The notes beneath the pieces are model-generated. The model was given only the letters and a program-made list of their open reading frames with translations. It was not told the DNA's origin and ran no database searches. The position numbers were made by a program, and so were the translations under genes. From assembly GCF_004348895.1 (NCBI RefSeq), contig NZ_RRZK01000022.1, positions 46,415 through 110,414 of the forward strand: a DNA stretch of 64,000 bases, given 5' to 3'. The stretch is from Pseudomonas vancouverensis (GTDB taxonomy: Bacteria; Pseudomonadota; Gammaproteobacteria; Pseudomonadales; Pseudomonadaceae). Of this stretch, positions 27,294-37,459 are shown one piece after another; positions within the stretch are counted from its first letter, which is position 1, and each line of letters starts with the position of its first letter.

Positions 27294-28652
27294 TCACTCG
27301 CCGCTGACCAACTGACGGGCCAACTGGTTGTGGCGCTCCAGGACCAGAGGCAGGTCGACGGTGGTGATACGGCCGTCCTTGACCACCACACGGCCGTTGA
27401 TCACGCTGGTGTCGACGTGGGTTGGCGTGCAGAACACCAGGGCCGCCAACGGGTCGTGATGGGCACCGGCATAGGCCACGTGGCCCATATCGAACGCCAC
27501 GAAGTCGGCCACCATGCCCGGTGCCAGGGCACCGATATCATTGCGGTTGAGCACCTTGGCGCTGCCCAGCGTGGCGATCTCCAGTGCCTCCCGTGCCGTC
27601 ATCGCATCCGGCCCAAAACCGACCCGTTGCAGCAGCAGCGCCTGGCGCACTTCGCCGATCATGCTGGCACCGTCGTTGGAGGCCGAACCGTCGACACCCA
27701 GGCCCACCGGCACGCCGTGGTCGCGCATCTTGCGGATCGGCGCGATCCCCGACGCCAGGCGCATGTTCGAGCAAGGGCAGTGGGCGACGCCGGTGCCGGT
27801 ACGGGCGAACAGTTCAATGCCGTGCTGGTCCAGCTGCACACAGTGCGCGTGCCAGACATCGTGGCCGACCCAGCCGAGGTCTTCGGCGTATTCGGCCGGG
27901 GTCATGCCGAATTTTTCGCGGCTGTAGGCGATGTCGTTGACGTTTTCCGCCAGGTGCGTATGCATCGACACCCCGTACTGGCGGGCCAGTACCGCAGCCT
28001 CGCGCATCAGGTCGCGGCTTACCGAGAAAGGCGAGCAGGGCGCCACCACCACACGCAGCATCGAGCCATGGCGGGCATCGTGGTAGTCCTCGATCAGGCG
28101 CTGGGACTCCTTGAGGATGTCGCCTTCCTTCTCCACCACCGAGTCAGGCGGCAGACCGCCCTGGCTGCGGCCGACGCTCATGCTGCCGCGCGCAGCATGG
28201 AAACGCATGCCGATTTCTTCAGCGGCATGAATGCTGTCGTCCAGCTTGCAGCCGTTGGGGTAGATGTACAGGTGGTCGCTGGAGGTGGTGCAGCCGGAGA
28301 GGATCAGCTCGGCCATCGCGGTCTGGGTCGATACCGCGATCATTTCCGGGGTCATGCGGGCCCAGATCGGGTACAGGTTGGTCAGCCAGTTGAACAACTC
28401 GCCATCCTGCGCCGCCGGCACCACGCGGGTGAGGCTCTGGTACATGTGGTGGTGGGTGTTGATCAGGCCTGGAATGACCACTTTGCCGGTCATGTCGAGG
28501 ATTTCGTCAGCGTGCCGGGGCAGAGTGTCGCTTGGGCCGACCTGTCTGATCAGGTTGTCCTCGATGTACATGCCGCCGTTTTTAATCTCGCGGCGTTCGC
28601 CATCCATGGTCACCAGCAGCGTGGCGTTCTTGACCAGTAGAGTCTTGGGCAT
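27294..28652 (-). CDS. 8-oxoguanine deaminase
   Basis: 452-residue amidohydrolase with zinc ligands in INTHHHMYQSLTR (HxH), the His in SMHTHLAEN, HAHCVQLD, and the Asp in GLGVDGSASND. The pattern matches the group of Pseudomonas enzymes characterised as 8-oxoguanine deaminase (such as PA0142), rather than atrazine or guanine deaminases; that assignment is from remembered sequence similarity. The product is urate. A purine permease follows on the same strand, consistent with salvage or breakdown of oxidised purines. ATG starts at 28652 with AGAGGACT upstream. Confidence 0.87.
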   Translation of the reverse strand: MPKTLLVKNATLLVTMDGERREIKNGGMYIEDNLIRQVGPSDTLPRHADEILDMTGKVVIPGLINTHHHMYQSLTRVVPAAQDGELFNWLTNLYPIWARMTPEMIAVSTQTAMAELILSGCTTSSDHLYIYPNGCKLDDSIHAAEEIGMRFHAARGSMSVGRSQGGLPPDSVVEKEGDILKESQRLIEDYHDARHGSMLRVVVAPCSPFSVSRDLMREAAVLARQYGVSMHTHLAENVNDIAYSREKFGMTPAEYAEDLGWVGHDVWHAHCVQLDQHGIELFARTGTGVAHCPCSNMRLASGIAPIRKMRDHGVPVGLGVDGSASNDGASMIGEVRQALLLQRVGFGPDAMTAREALEIATLGSAKVLNRNDIGALAPGMVADFVAFDMGHVAYAGAHHDPLAALVFCTPTHVDTSVINGRVVVKDGRITTVDLPLVLERHNQLARQLVSGE

Positions 28653-29069
28653 AGGTAGTCCTCTGCGTTTGCAGTTGGGTTCAACGGGATTCTTGCAAGA
28701 CGTGAGCTAAGCCATGACGGCCGGGCTCATCCACACTGGATAGCGGTGTGTCCAGGAGGGCGGAACAAAGAGGGGGGATTGCGTAATCGACTGTTCAGTC
28801 GAGTAGCGTGCCGAGCGATGAGCGCCTTCGGCAGAAGGCGTTCATGGGGTTCAAGCTGAAAAGGGATGTGCATGGTTGTGACCATCGCAATACGCAGCGG
28901 CGATTACCGCTGTCGTAGGCGCGGACGAATGTAACCAGAATTGTTATTTATTGTATACAAGAAATGTATTTCACCGGTCTCAGCGGAGCTTGTTGCCTTA
29001 ATAGCGCTATGGCAGGTGCTGCTCGGCAGTCATGCGACCCGGCCATTGGCCAGGCCGCTCGCGCTGACG
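28653..29069. other. Intergenic leader of the 8-oxoguanine deaminase gene
   Basis: 417 bases without a gene. Two hairpins would form in the leftward transcript: TCGACT-GTTC-AGTCGA at 28787-28802, and CGCCTTC-GGCA-GAAGGCG at 28823-28840. A perfect palindrome TTGTATACAA is at 28951-28960. The region probably holds the deaminase promoter and a regulator site; a structured leader cannot be shown by eye. Confidence 0.45.
28951..28960. promoter_or_regulatory. TTGTATACAA palindrome, possible GntR-type operator
   Basis: A perfect 10-bp palindrome in an AT-rich stretch upstream of the 8-oxoguanine deaminase gene. The TTGTATACAA core resembles sites of GntR-family repressors of purine and histidine catabolism. 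No regulator gene is adjacent, so the assignment is inference. Confidence 0.35.
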
Positions 29070-30923
29070 TTACTCCATGGCTTCCATCACGCCTTGATCC
29101 TCTCCCAGAAAGCCGCCGCTCTGGTGGTGCCATAACCGCGCATACGTGCCGTTTTTACTCAGCAGCTCGGCATGGGTGCCCTGTTCGATGATGCGTCCCT
29201 CATCCATGACGACCAGCCGGTCCATCGCGGCAATCGTCGACAGCCGGTGGGCGATGGCGATCACGGTCTTGCCCTGCATCATTTCATCCAGGCTCTCCTG
29301 AATCGCCACCTCGACCTCCGAATCCAACGCGCTGGTGGCTTCGTCGAGCAGCAGGATCGGCGCGTTCTTGAGCATCACCCGGGCAATCGCCACCCGTTGG
29401 CGCTGGCCACCGGACAGCTTGATACCGCGTTCACCGACCAGGGTGTCGTAGCCGGTATGCCCTTGGGGATCGCTGAGCTGGCTGATGAAACCGTCGGCTT
29501 GGGCGTTGGCTGCGGCCCTGCGGACCTGCGCGTCGGTCGCATCGGGGCGGCCGTAGGCGATGTTGTCGCGAATGGAACGGTGCAGCAGTGAGGTGTCCTG
29601 GGTGACCATGCCGATCGCGCCGCGCAGGCTGTCCTGTGTCACCTGCGCGATGTCCTGCCCGTCAATGCGAATCTGTCCGCTGTCGACGTCATAGAAGCGC
29701 AGCAGCAAGTTGATCAAGGTGGATTTGCCGGCGCCAGAGCGACCCACCAGGCCGATTTTTTCGCCCGCACGGATGTTCAGGCTCAGGCCATCGAGCACCT
29801 GGCGTTCACCGCTGTAGTTGAAGCTCACCTTGTCGAACGTGACCGCGCCACCGTCGGTGACCAGCACGCCGGCGTCCGGTGCGTCCTGCACCTTCGGCCC
29901 GCGGGTCAGGGTGGCCATGCCATCCTGGACGGTGCCGATGCTCTCGAACAGCGAGGTCATCTGCCACATGATCCAGTGGGACATGCCGTTGATGCGCAAG
30001 GCCATCGCGGTGATTGCCGCCACCGCGCCGGCGCCGACTTCACCCTGGTGCCAGAGCCACAGGGCGTAACCACCGGCGGCCATGATCAACGCCACCACCA
30101 AGGCCTGGTTGACGATCTCGAACTGACTGACCAGGCGCATCTGGCGAAAACCGGTCTGTTTGAAGTCCTCCATCGCCGCTCGGGCGAAGTGTGCCTCGCG
30201 GTTGGAGTGAGAGAACAATTTCACCGTGGTGATGTTGGTGTAGGCGTCCGAGATACGTCCGGTCATCATCGACCGCGCATTGGCCTGTTCCTGGCCGACC
30301 TTGCCCAGGCGCGGCACGAAGTACAGCATGGCGACGCCGAACAGCGCGACCCAGGCGAGAAAAGGCAGCATCAGCTTCAGCGCGAAGCCGCCGGCCAGTG
30401 CGATGATCGCAATGAAATACACGCCTATCCCGGGGGCGATCTCGATCAGGGTGAACAGCACATCACGCACCGCCAGCGCCGTCTGCATGACCTTGGTGGT
30501 GACCCGCCCGGAAAACTCATCGGAGAAAAACGACAGGCTCTGCCGCAGCATCAGCCGATGGAAGTCCCAGCGCAGGCGTAATGGCAGGTTGATCGCCAAT
30601 ATCTGGTGCTGGACCATGGTCCGCAACGCGACCAGCCCGACACTGGTGACCATGACGATGCCGATGCCCCACAAAACGCGGGTTTCCTGGGCAGCCGCTT
30701 CACCACCGGCCTGCCAGGTCGAGAGCAGGTCAACGACCTGGCCAAGGAAGGAAAACAGCCAGGCTTCGTAAATCGACACCGCAGCACTGAGCAGGGCAAA
30801 CGCGAGGATGTAACCGCGCGCACCTCGGGTACAGGCCCACAGGAAACGCGCCAGGCCGACCGGTGGCGGGGGGACTTCGTCTGGCGGAAAAGGGTCGAGC
30901 TTGCGTTCAAATGCTCCAAGCAT
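29070..30923 (-). CDS. ABC exporter, fused permease-ATPase
   Basis: 617-residue half-transporter. An N-terminal transmembrane domain of six helices (about 30-325) is followed by an ABC ATPase (about 350-600) with Walker A GRSGAGKST, signature LSGGQRQR, Walker B ILLLDEATSALD and the switch His in AIAHRLST. It should homodimerise in the inner membrane as an MsbA-like multidrug or lipid exporter. ATG at 30923 is preceded by TTGGAG; a TTG four codons earlier is possible but less well placed. A short porin remnant and then sad lie upstream. Confidence 0.9.
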   Translation of the reverse strand: MLGAFERKLDPFPPDEVPPPPVGLARFLWACTRGARGYILAFALLSAAVSIYEAWLFSFLGQVVDLLSTWQAGGEAAAQETRVLWGIGIVMVTSVGLVALRTMVQHQILAINLPLRLRWDFHRLMLRQSLSFFSDEFSGRVTTKVMQTALAVRDVLFTLIEIAPGIGVYFIAIIALAGGFALKLMLPFLAWVALFGVAMLYFVPRLGKVGQEQANARSMMTGRISDAYTNITTVKLFSHSNREAHFARAAMEDFKQTGFRQMRLVSQFEIVNQALVVALIMAAGGYALWLWHQGEVGAGAVAAITAMALRINGMSHWIMWQMTSLFESIGTVQDGMATLTRGPKVQDAPDAGVLVTDGGAVTFDKVSFNYSGERQVLDGLSLNIRAGEKIGLVGRSGAGKSTLINLLLRFYDVDSGQIRIDGQDIAQVTQDSLRGAIGMVTQDTSLLHRSIRDNIAYGRPDATDAQVRRAAANAQADGFISQLSDPQGHTGYDTLVGERGIKLSGGQRQRVAIARVMLKNAPILLLDEATSALDSEVEVAIQESLDEMMQGKTVIAIAHRLSTIAAMDRLVVMDEGRIIEQGTHAELLSKNGTYARLWHHQSGGFLGEDQGVMEAME

Positions 30924-31059
30924 GGTGTTCTCCAAAACAATCCAGTTGAGGAGATTCTGCCATTGATCGCTGGCCTTGAGGGTTTTGCCCGTCAGGGCTG
31001 TGCCGCGATTGCCGGGTTGGTAGCGCGAAGCGCGGACCGGCAGGGTCTGCGCTTGCCCA

Positions 31060-31155
31060 TCAGAATGCGACCTTCACGCCGACCATCCCGTCGTAGCCGT
31101 GGCTATCGCCGTCAATTGATGGAGCCTGGTTTTCAGGCCCCATCCCTGCACTCAG
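31060..31155 (-). pseudogene. C-terminal remnant of an outer-membrane channel protein
   Basis: On the minus strand, the gap between sad and the ABC exporter reads LSAGMGPENQAPSIDGDSHG followed by YDGMVGVKVAF and a stop. This is the closing strands of a beta-barrel: alternating hydrophobic residues and a terminal Phe, as in Pseudomonas outer-membrane channel families. No upstream part of the gene is present, because sad ends at 31152. It is a relic left by a deletion or rearrangement. Confidence 0.6.
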
Positions 31156-32543
31156 CGACGATCCAGCCACACCGTCTGCGCGTTGCAGAACTCACGCACG
31201 CCGAAATGCGACAGCTCGCGGCCAAAGCCGCTTTTCTTCACGCCGCCGAAGGTGACACGAGGGTCGCTGGCACTGTAGCCGTTGATGAACACGCCACCGG
31301 TTTCCAGTTGGTCGGCGATTTTGCCCGCCAGTTGCAGATCGCGGGTATAGATGGTTGCGGTCAGGCCGAACTCGCTGTCATTGGCCAACGCCAGCGCATG
31401 GTCGGCATCGCGCGCCGTGATGATCGATGCCACCGGGCCGAACAGTTCCTGTTTGAACGACGTCATCTGGTCCGTGACGTTGGCCAGCACCGTAGGCTCA
31501 TAGTAGTTGCCCGGGCCTTCAGCCTTCTTGCCACCCAGCAGCAAGGTGGCGCCTTCTTCCAGCGTGTCCCGTACCTGCTGGTCCAGTTCGTCGCGCAGAT
31601 CGAAGCGCGCCATCGGGCCAATGTAGGTTTGGGTGGACAGTGGATCGCCGATCACCAGCGCGCGCGTGGCTTCGACGAATTTGCGCGTGAACTCCTCGAC
31701 TACGCCTTGCTCGACGATCAAGCGCTTGGCAGCTGCGCAGACTTGCCCGGTGTTCTGATAACGGCCAATCACGGCGGCTTTCACCGCTTCGTCGAGGTCG
31801 GCATCGTTGAGCACGATGAACGGATCGGAACCGCCGAGCTCCAGCACACACTTCTTCAGCGCTGCGCCGGCCTGGGAGCCGATGGCCATGCCGGCGCGGA
31901 CGCTGCCGGTGAGGGTCACGGCGGCAATGCGCGGGTCGGCAATGGCGGTGGAGACACCCTGGGGCGTGACGTTGATCACTTCAAATACGCCTTCGCCGAA
32001 GCCGGCCTGCTTGAAGGCTTCCAGCAGCAGGTAGGCGCTGCCCATCACGTTCGGCGCGTGTTTAAGCACGTAGGTATTGCCGGCGAGCAGGGTAGGGACC
32101 GCACCGCGCAGCACTTGCCAGATCGGGAAGTTCCACGGCATCACCGCCAGAATCGGGCCGAGCGGGCGATATTCGATGCGCGCCTTGCCGCCTTCGACCA
32201 GCGTCGCCTCGGCATCGAGCATGGCCGGGCCGTGTTCGGCGTACCACTCACACAGTTGTGCGCATTTTTCGATCTCGCCACGGGCCTGGTTGATGGGCTT
32301 GCCCATTTCCAGGGTGATCATGTTGGCCATCGCCGCAACGTTGTCGCGCAGCGCCTTGGCCAGTGCGATCAACAATTGCGCACGGTGTGCCACCGGCTCG
32401 TTGCGCCACACGCGAAACCCGGCTGCCGAGCGGGCCAGCGCGGCTTGCAGCGCAGCATCGGACTCGTATGCGTAGTGAGCGATCTGCTCGCCGCTGGTGG
32501 GGTTGATCGAAATAGCGTGGGTGAGGGGAGTTATGTTTGTCAT
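31152..32543 (-). CDS. sad: NAD-dependent succinate-semialdehyde dehydrogenase Sad
   Basis: 463-residue aldehyde dehydrogenase. It matches E. coli Sad (YneI) along its length, including EMGKPINQAR, MPWNFPIWQV, KKCVLELGGSDPFIV (Glu general base) and NTGQVCAAAKR (nucleophilic Cys). It oxidises succinate semialdehyde to succinate with NAD and also acts on related aldehydes, in GABA and putrescine breakdown. The divergent LysR gene is the match of ptrR, the same neighbour pair as in E. coli. The 3' end abuts a porin relic. Confidence 0.92.
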   Translation of the reverse strand: MTNITPLTHAISINPTSGEQIAHYAYESDAALQAALARSAAGFRVWRNEPVAHRAQLLIALAKALRDNVAAMANMITLEMGKPINQARGEIEKCAQLCEWYAEHGPAMLDAEATLVEGGKARIEYRPLGPILAVMPWNFPIWQVLRGAVPTLLAGNTYVLKHAPNVMGSAYLLLEAFKQAGFGEGVFEVINVTPQGVSTAIADPRIAAVTLTGSVRAGMAIGSQAGAALKKCVLELGGSDPFIVLNDADLDEAVKAAVIGRYQNTGQVCAAAKRLIVEQGVVEEFTRKFVEATRALVIGDPLSTQTYIGPMARFDLRDELDQQVRDTLEEGATLLLGGKKAEGPGNYYEPTVLANVTDQMTSFKQELFGPVASIITARDADHALALANDSEFGLTATIYTRDLQLAGKIADQLETGGVFINGYSASDPRVTFGGVKKSGFGRELSHFGVREFCNAQTVWLDRR

Positions 32544-32643
32544 GACACCGTCCTGCCAAGTGGGAATGTGCTCAGATTACGGTGGCGTTCGGCTTCTTGA
32601 AACTGAATAATACTGAGCACAACATTCACGTTTGGAGAATGAC

Positions 32644-33525
32644 TTGGATCTGGTGCAACTGGAAATATTCAAAGCGGTGGCCGAGCACGGCAGCATCAGC
32701 GTGGCCGCCCAGCACATCCATCGTGTGCCCTCGAACCTGACGACCCGGATCAAGCAGCTGGAGCAGGACCTGGGCGTCGACCTGTTCATCCGCGAGAAAA
32801 GCCGCCTGCGCCTGTCACCGGCAGGCTGGAGCTTCCTCGATTACGCCCGGCGCATCCTTGATCTGGTTCAGGAAGCTCGGGCCACGGTGGCTGGCGCGGA
32901 ACCGCAAGGCCCGTTCGCCCTCGGTTCGCTGGAAAGCACGGCAGCGGTGCGCATCCCCGAGTTGCTGGCGGCCTACAACCAGAAACACGCCAAGGTCGAA
33001 CTGGACCTGTCCACCGGCCCGTCTGGAACCATGATCGACGGAGTGCTGTCCGGACGGCTGGCCGCCGCGTTTGTCGATGGTCCGGTGTTACACCCGGCGC
33101 TGGAAGGCGTCGCAGCGTTCGAGGAAGAGATGGTGCTGATCGCGCCGTTGAACCACGCACCGATCCTCCGCGCACAAGACGTGAACGGCGAAAACATCTA
33201 CGCCTTCCGCTCCAATTGCTCCTATCGCCATCACTTCGAAAACTGGTTTGCGAGCGATGCCGCGGTGCCGGGCAAGATTTTCGAAATGGAGTCCTATCAC
33301 GGCATGCTCGCCTGTGTCAGCGCCGGTGCCGGCCTGGCCCTGATGCCGCGCAGCATGCTCGAGAGCATGCCGGGCTGCACCACGGTGAGTGTCTGGCCGT
33401 TGGCCGAGTCCTTTCGCTACTTGCGCACCTGGCTGGTGTGGCGCAGGGGCACGGTCTCGCAAAGCCTGACGATGTTCGTGCGCTTGCTGGAGGAGCGCTG
33501 CGCGGCGTCGGGCTTATTGACTTGA
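32644..33525 (+). CDS. ptrR: LysR-family regulator PtrR
   Basis: 293-residue LysR regulator with an N-terminal winged HTH ([20 protein letters not shown]) and a substrate-binding domain from about 90. Sequence blocks such as [34 protein letters not shown] and [27 protein letters not shown] match E. coli PtrR (YneJ), which controls sad and putrescine use. The start is TTG at 32644, six bases after GGAG; this gives the MDLVQLEIF beginning. It is divergent from sad with about 100 bases between, the usual autoregulated pair. Confidence 0.9.
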   Translation: MDLVQLEIFKAVAEHGSISVAAQHIHRVPSNLTTRIKQLEQDLGVDLFIREKSRLRLSPAGWSFLDYARRILDLVQEARATVAGAEPQGPFALGSLESTAAVRIPELLAAYNQKHAKVELDLSTGPSGTMIDGVLSGRLAAAFVDGPVLHPALEGVAAFEEEMVLIAPLNHAPILRAQDVNGENIYAFRSNCSYRHHFENWFASDAAVPGKIFEMESYHGMLACVSAGAGLALMPRSMLESMPGCTTVSVWPLAESFRYLRTWLVWRRGTVSQSLTMFVRLLEERCAASGLLT

Positions 33526-34302
33526 GCGAACGGCGCCACCGTCGATCAACAGGTTCTGCCCGGTCAGGTAACTTGCGTGCTGGCTGCAGACGAAGGCACA
33601 CAGTGCGCCGAATTCCTCGGGCGTGCCAAAGCGTTTGGCCGGGATTTCGCGACGGTAATCGTCGAGGAAAGCTTCACTGTCCTGGCCCATTTCCTGTGCA
33701 GCTTCAACGAGGTTTTCCCGCAGCCGATCGGTATCGAAGGAGCCCGGTTGCAGATTGTTGATGGTCACGTTGCGACTGGCGATGCCGTCCTGGCGCGCAA
33801 TGCCCGCAATGAAACCGGTCAGGCCGCTGCGTGCGCCATTGGACAGGCCCAGGCTTTCGATGGGTGATTTGACCGCGCTCGAGGTGATGTTGACGATCCG
33901 GCCGAAGCCGCGCTCCGCCATGCCATCCACCGTGGCCTTGATCAGCTCGATCGGGGTGAGCATGTTGGCATCCAGGGCCTTGAGCCAGGCATCGCGGTCC
34001 CATTCACGGAAATCCCCAGGAGGCGGCCCACCGGCATTGTTGATCAGGATATCGAAATGCCCATGCGCCGCCAGCGCAGCTGCACGACCTGCCGAGGTGG
34101 AAATATCGCCCGCGACGGCAATCACGCTGACCGCAGGGTTGAGCGCTCTCAACTGACGGGCCGTTTCTTCCAGCACCTGTTCGCCTCGAGCGGTGATCAC
34201 AACATTCACGCCTTCGCTGACCAATGCCTGGGCACAGGCTTTACCCAAACCCTTGCTGGCCGCGCAGACCAGGGCCCAACGCCCGGCAATACCAAGGTTC
34301 AT
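33514..34302 (-). CDS. SDR-family oxidoreductase
   Basis: 262-residue short-chain dehydrogenase. The N-terminal cofactor motif is [15 protein letters not shown] (with Ala-Ser in place of the first Gly), and [11 protein letters not shown] is present (NNAG at about 90). The usual catalytic YxxxK is missing: the matching stretch reads [14 protein letters not shown], with no Tyr where YSASK is expected. This belongs to the Pseudomonas/Bacillus group of atypical SDRs with SNGAR. ATG at 34302 follows CAGGAGAACACG. It overlaps the 3' end of ptrR by 12 bases on the opposite strand. Confidence 0.85.
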   Translation of the reverse strand: MNLGIAGRWALVCAASKGLGKACAQALVSEGVNVVITARGEQVLEETARQLRALNPAVSVIAVAGDISTSAGRAAALAAHGHFDILINNAGGPPPGDFREWDRDAWLKALDANMLTPIELIKATVDGMAERGFGRIVNITSSAVKSPIESLGLSNGARSGLTGFIAGIARQDGIASRNVTINNLQPGSFDTDRLRENLVEAAQEMGQDSEAFLDDYRREIPAKRFGTPEEFGALCAFVCSQHASYLTGQNLLIDGGAVRSSQ

Positions 34303-34511
34303 ACGTGTTCTCCTGATGGCTGATGGAATGACGTGCAACGCGACGCCGGCCAACACCGGACCCGCTGCTGACGCGGGCTCATCAAATAGCATGGTATCCG
34401 GCCCCGTTGCCAGTGCTTGCTCCTGGTCTTGAGGACGCCTTCACATGCTCATGCTTGCCGGAGGTCAATGTATGGCAACCGCCGGCAAGCTGGCTTTTGT
34501 GGATGTACCGG

Positions 34512-36404
34512 TTACATCCTGAGCAGCCGCTCCACAATCCGCTCGGCCGCCGTTTCAGGTGACTCGCGTTGCGTGTCGATATGGATGTCCGGTGCCACCG
34601 GTGGCTCGTAGGGCGAGTCGATGCCGGTGAAGTTCTTCAGCTCGCCGCGTCGAGCTTTCTGGTAAAGGCCTTTCGGATCGCGCTGTTCGGCCACTTCCAG
34701 CGGCGCATCGATGTAGATTTCCAGGAAGTTGCCTTCTCCGGCCAGGTTGCGCGCCATGTCGCGCTCGGCGCGGAACGGCGAGATAAACGAGACGAGGGTT
34801 ATCAGCCCGGCATCGAGCATCAGCTTCGCGACCTCGGCGACGCGGCGGATGTTTTCCACCCGGTCGGCCTCGGTGAAGCCCAAGTCGCGGTTCAGCCCGT
34901 GGCGTACGTTGTCGCCATCGAGCAGGTAGGTATGCCGGCCAAGGGTGTGCAGCTTACGCTCCACCAGGTTGGCAATGGTCGACTTGCCGGCTCCGGACAG
35001 CCCGGTGAACCACAGCACACGTGGTGTCTGGCCCTTGAGTTCGGCATGTGCCTGGCGGTTCACATCGATGGCCTGCCAGTGCACGTTCTGTGCGCGACGC
35101 AGTGCGAAGTGCAACATGCCGGCGCCTACCGTGCGGTTGTTCAGCCGGTCGATGATGATGAACCCACCGGTGTCGCGGTTATCGGCATAGGCATCGAAGG
35201 CGATGGAACGGTCCAGGTTAAGGTTGCAGACACCGATTTCATTCAGGTCCAGGGTGCGTGCCGCCAGATGTTCAAGGGTGTTCACGTCGACTCGATACTT
35301 GAGGTTGGCGCAGCTCATGCCAACCGTACGGCTGCCGATTTTCATCAGGTATGGGCGGCCGGGTAGCATGGCTTCTTCATCCATCCATACCAGGGTCGCC
35401 TCGAACTGGTCGGCCACCATTGGAGGAGCATCGGCGAGCGCGATCAGGTCACCGCGGCTGATGTCGATCTCGTCTTCCAGGGTCAGGGTCACCGCCTGGC
35501 CGCAGACGGCTTGCGCCTGCTCGCCGCCGGCGCCGAGGATGCCGGTCACTACGCTCTGCTGGCCGGAGGGCAGCACGCGGATGCGCTCGCCGACACGGAT
35601 GTTGCCGGCGGCGATATTGCCGCTGTAGCCACGGAAGTCGAGGTTCGGCCGGTTGACCCATTGCACCGGTAGACGGAACGCCGCCTGGCTTTGTTGCGAG
35701 GCTTGGAGAGGTACGTTCTCCAGGTATTGCAGCAGGGTCGGTCCCTTGTACCACGGGGTATTCGGGCTGGCTTCAAGCATGTTGTCACCGCGCAGGGCAG
35801 ACAATGGGATGCACTGGATGTCAGTGAGGCCGATCTGTTCGGCGAACGCGCGATAGTCGGCCTCGATGCGCTCGAAGACTTCCTGCGAGTAGTTCATCAG
35901 GTCGAGCTTGTTCACCGCCAGCACCACCTTGCGGATACCCAACAGGGATACCAGGTAGCTGTGGCGACGGGTCTGCACCAGCATGCCTTGGCGCGCGTCG
36001 ATGAGGATCACCGCGAGGTCGGCGGTGGAGGCGCCGGTCACCATGTTGCGGGTGTACTGCTCATGGCCGGGGGTGTCGGCGACGATGAACTTGCGCTTAT
36101 CGGTGGCGAAGAAACGGTAAGCCACGTCTATGGTGATGCCCTGTTCGCGCTCGGCGGCGAGGCCGTCCACCAGCAGGGCGAAGTCGAGTTCGTCGCCCTG
36201 TGTGCCGAGTTTCTTCGAGTCGGCTTCGAGCTGGCCAAGCTGGTCCTCGAACAACACCTTGGATTCATAGAGCAGGCGGCCGATCAGTGTGCTTTTGCCG
36301 TCGTCGACGCTACCGCAGGTGATAAACCGCAGCAGTTGTTTGTTCTGCTGTTGCTCAAGGTAAGGCTTCAGGTCGTCGCTAAGCTGTTCGGAAATGGCGT
36401 TCAT
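34512..36404 (-). CDS. cysNC: Bifunctional sulfate adenylyltransferase GTPase/APS kinase CysNC
   Basis: 630-residue fusion. CysN part: EF-Tu-like GTPase with GSVDDGKST (about 31), [20 protein letters not shown], and the beta-barrel domains to about 440. CysC part: kinase P-loop GLSGAGKST (about 466) and [20 protein letters not shown]. With CysD it makes adenosine 5'-phosphosulfate from ATP and sulfate, and the kinase converts this to PAPS. The gene overlaps cysD by one base. Because a sulfotransferase operon lies divergently, the PAPS here is likely used for sulfation and not only for cysteine synthesis. Confidence 0.95.
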   Translation of the reverse strand: MNAISEQLSDDLKPYLEQQQNKQLLRFITCGSVDDGKSTLIGRLLYESKVLFEDQLGQLEADSKKLGTQGDELDFALLVDGLAAEREQGITIDVAYRFFATDKRKFIVADTPGHEQYTRNMVTGASTADLAVILIDARQGMLVQTRRHSYLVSLLGIRKVVLAVNKLDLMNYSQEVFERIEADYRAFAEQIGLTDIQCIPLSALRGDNMLEASPNTPWYKGPTLLQYLENVPLQASQQSQAAFRLPVQWVNRPNLDFRGYSGNIAAGNIRVGERIRVLPSGQQSVVTGILGAGGEQAQAVCGQAVTLTLEDEIDISRGDLIALADAPPMVADQFEATLVWMDEEAMLPGRPYLMKIGSRTVGMSCANLKYRVDVNTLEHLAARTLDLNEIGVCNLNLDRSIAFDAYADNRDTGGFIIIDRLNNRTVGAGMLHFALRRAQNVHWQAIDVNRQAHAELKGQTPRVLWFTGLSGAGKSTIANLVERKLHTLGRHTYLLDGDNVRHGLNRDLGFTEADRVENIRRVAEVAKLMLDAGLITLVSFISPFRAERDMARNLAGEGNFLEIYIDAPLEVAEQRDPKGLYQKARRGELKNFTGIDSPYEPPVAPDIHIDTQRESPETAAERIVERLLRM

Positions 36405-37300
36405 CAGAAATACCCCTCTTGTTTCTTCTTCTCCATGGAACCGGCCGAGTCGCTGTCGATCAGGCGACCCTGGCGTTCCGAGGTTCGGCTCGCGAGCATC
36501 TCGCGGATGATCGCCGGCAGGCTGTCGGCGTCGCTTTCGATGGCGCCGGTGAGCGGATAGCAGCCGAGCGTGCGGAAGCGCACCTTGCGCATTTCGGGCG
36601 TTTCACCCGGCAGCAGCGGCATGCGCTCGTCGTCGACCATGATCAGCGTGCCGTCGCGGCGCACCACCGGGCGCTCGAGGGCCAAATACAGCGGCACGAT
36701 GGGGATCTGTTCGAGGTAGATGTATTGCCAGATGTCCAGCTCGGTCCAGTTCGACAACGGGAACACCCGCAGGCTCTCGCCTTTGCGCTTGCGGGTGTTG
36801 TACAGCCGCCAAAGTTCCGGGCGCTGCTGCTTGGGGTCCCAGCGGTGTTGCTCGGAACGGATCGAGAACACCCGCTCCTTGGCCCGCGATTTCTCCTCGT
36901 CGCGGCGGGCGCCACCGAAGGCGGCATCGAAGCCAAAGTGGTCGAGTGCCTGTTTCAGGCCTTGGGTCTTCCACACATCGGTGTGCAGTGCCGAGCCGTG
37001 ATCGAACGGGTTGATGTTCTTTTCCACGCCTGCGGGATTGACGTGCACCAACAGGTCCAGGCCCAGGCGTTGAACGGTCTGGTCGCGGAAGTCGATCATC
37101 TCGCGGAACTTCCAGGTGGTGTCTACGTGCAGCAGGGGGAAGGGCGGCTTCCCGGGGGCGAAGGCCTTCATCGCCAAATGCAGCATGACCGCACTGTCCT
37201 TGCCGATGGAGTAGAGCATCACCGGGTTCTCACACTCGGCAACCACCTCACGGATGATCTGGATGCTTTCCGCTTCCAGCCATTGCAAATGAGTCAACAT
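36404..37300 (-). CDS. cysD: Sulfate adenylyltransferase subunit 2 CysD
   Basis: 298 residues. The PP-loop ATP site is [10 protein letters not shown] (31-40), with [21 protein letters not shown] and [14 protein letters not shown] further on, all typical of CysD. It forms the adenylyltransferase with CysN. ATG at 37300 follows AGGAGG; an in-frame extension to 37348 is rejected because it overlaps the shared promoter element. It is first in a cysD-cysNC unit and carries the same upstream element (37347-37391) as the sulfotransferase operon. Confidence 0.95.
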   Translation of the reverse strand: MLTHLQWLEAESIQIIREVVAECENPVMLYSIGKDSAVMLHLAMKAFAPGKPPFPLLHVDTTWKFREMIDFRDQTVQRLGLDLLVHVNPAGVEKNINPFDHGSALHTDVWKTQGLKQALDHFGFDAAFGGARRDEEKSRAKERVFSIRSEQHRWDPKQQRPELWRLYNTRKRKGESLRVFPLSNWTELDIWQYIYLEQIPIVPLYLALERPVVRRDGTLIMVDDERMPLLPGETPEMRKVRFRTLGCYPLTGAIESDADSLPAIIREMLASRTSERQGRLIDSDSAGSMEKKKQEGYF

Positions 37301-37346
37301 CGAATACCTCCTCGTGTTCTGCCGGGTTTGTCCCCGACGTGGCATC

Positions 37347-37391
37347 ACGGTAGGTAATGCGTCATCGACGATTCTTCGTCTGACCGGACGA
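37347..37391 (-). promoter_or_regulatory. Shared 45-nt promoter element, copy A (cysD-cysNC)
   Basis: On the minus strand the element begins TCGTCCGGTCAGACGAAGAA and ends with TTACCTACCGT after a 14-base spacer, 46 bases before the cysD ATG. It aligns without gaps to copies at 37460 and 41301. The first part is a GTCC-N4-GAC(G) dyad; the end part may be the -10 region. Confidence 0.7.
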
Positions 37392-37459
37392 GAAGACTGG
37401 CGGGTGATTCATGGGCTGGCGGCCGCCTGAACCGGGGCCTGGCGTCGATGTGGCGGCCT

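Noticed and set aside
34477..34500. REP-like sequence (GCCGGCAAGCTGGCT) downstream of cysNC
   Set aside because: It resembles Pseudomonas REP units but is a single degenerate copy without a paired unit; a similar weak match near 39836-39862 is also alone. Not listed as a feature.
37300..37348. Longer CysD start at 37348
   Set aside because: It would place the promoter element partly inside the gene and has no ribosome site, while ATG 37300 has AGGAGG and matches CysD beginnings.
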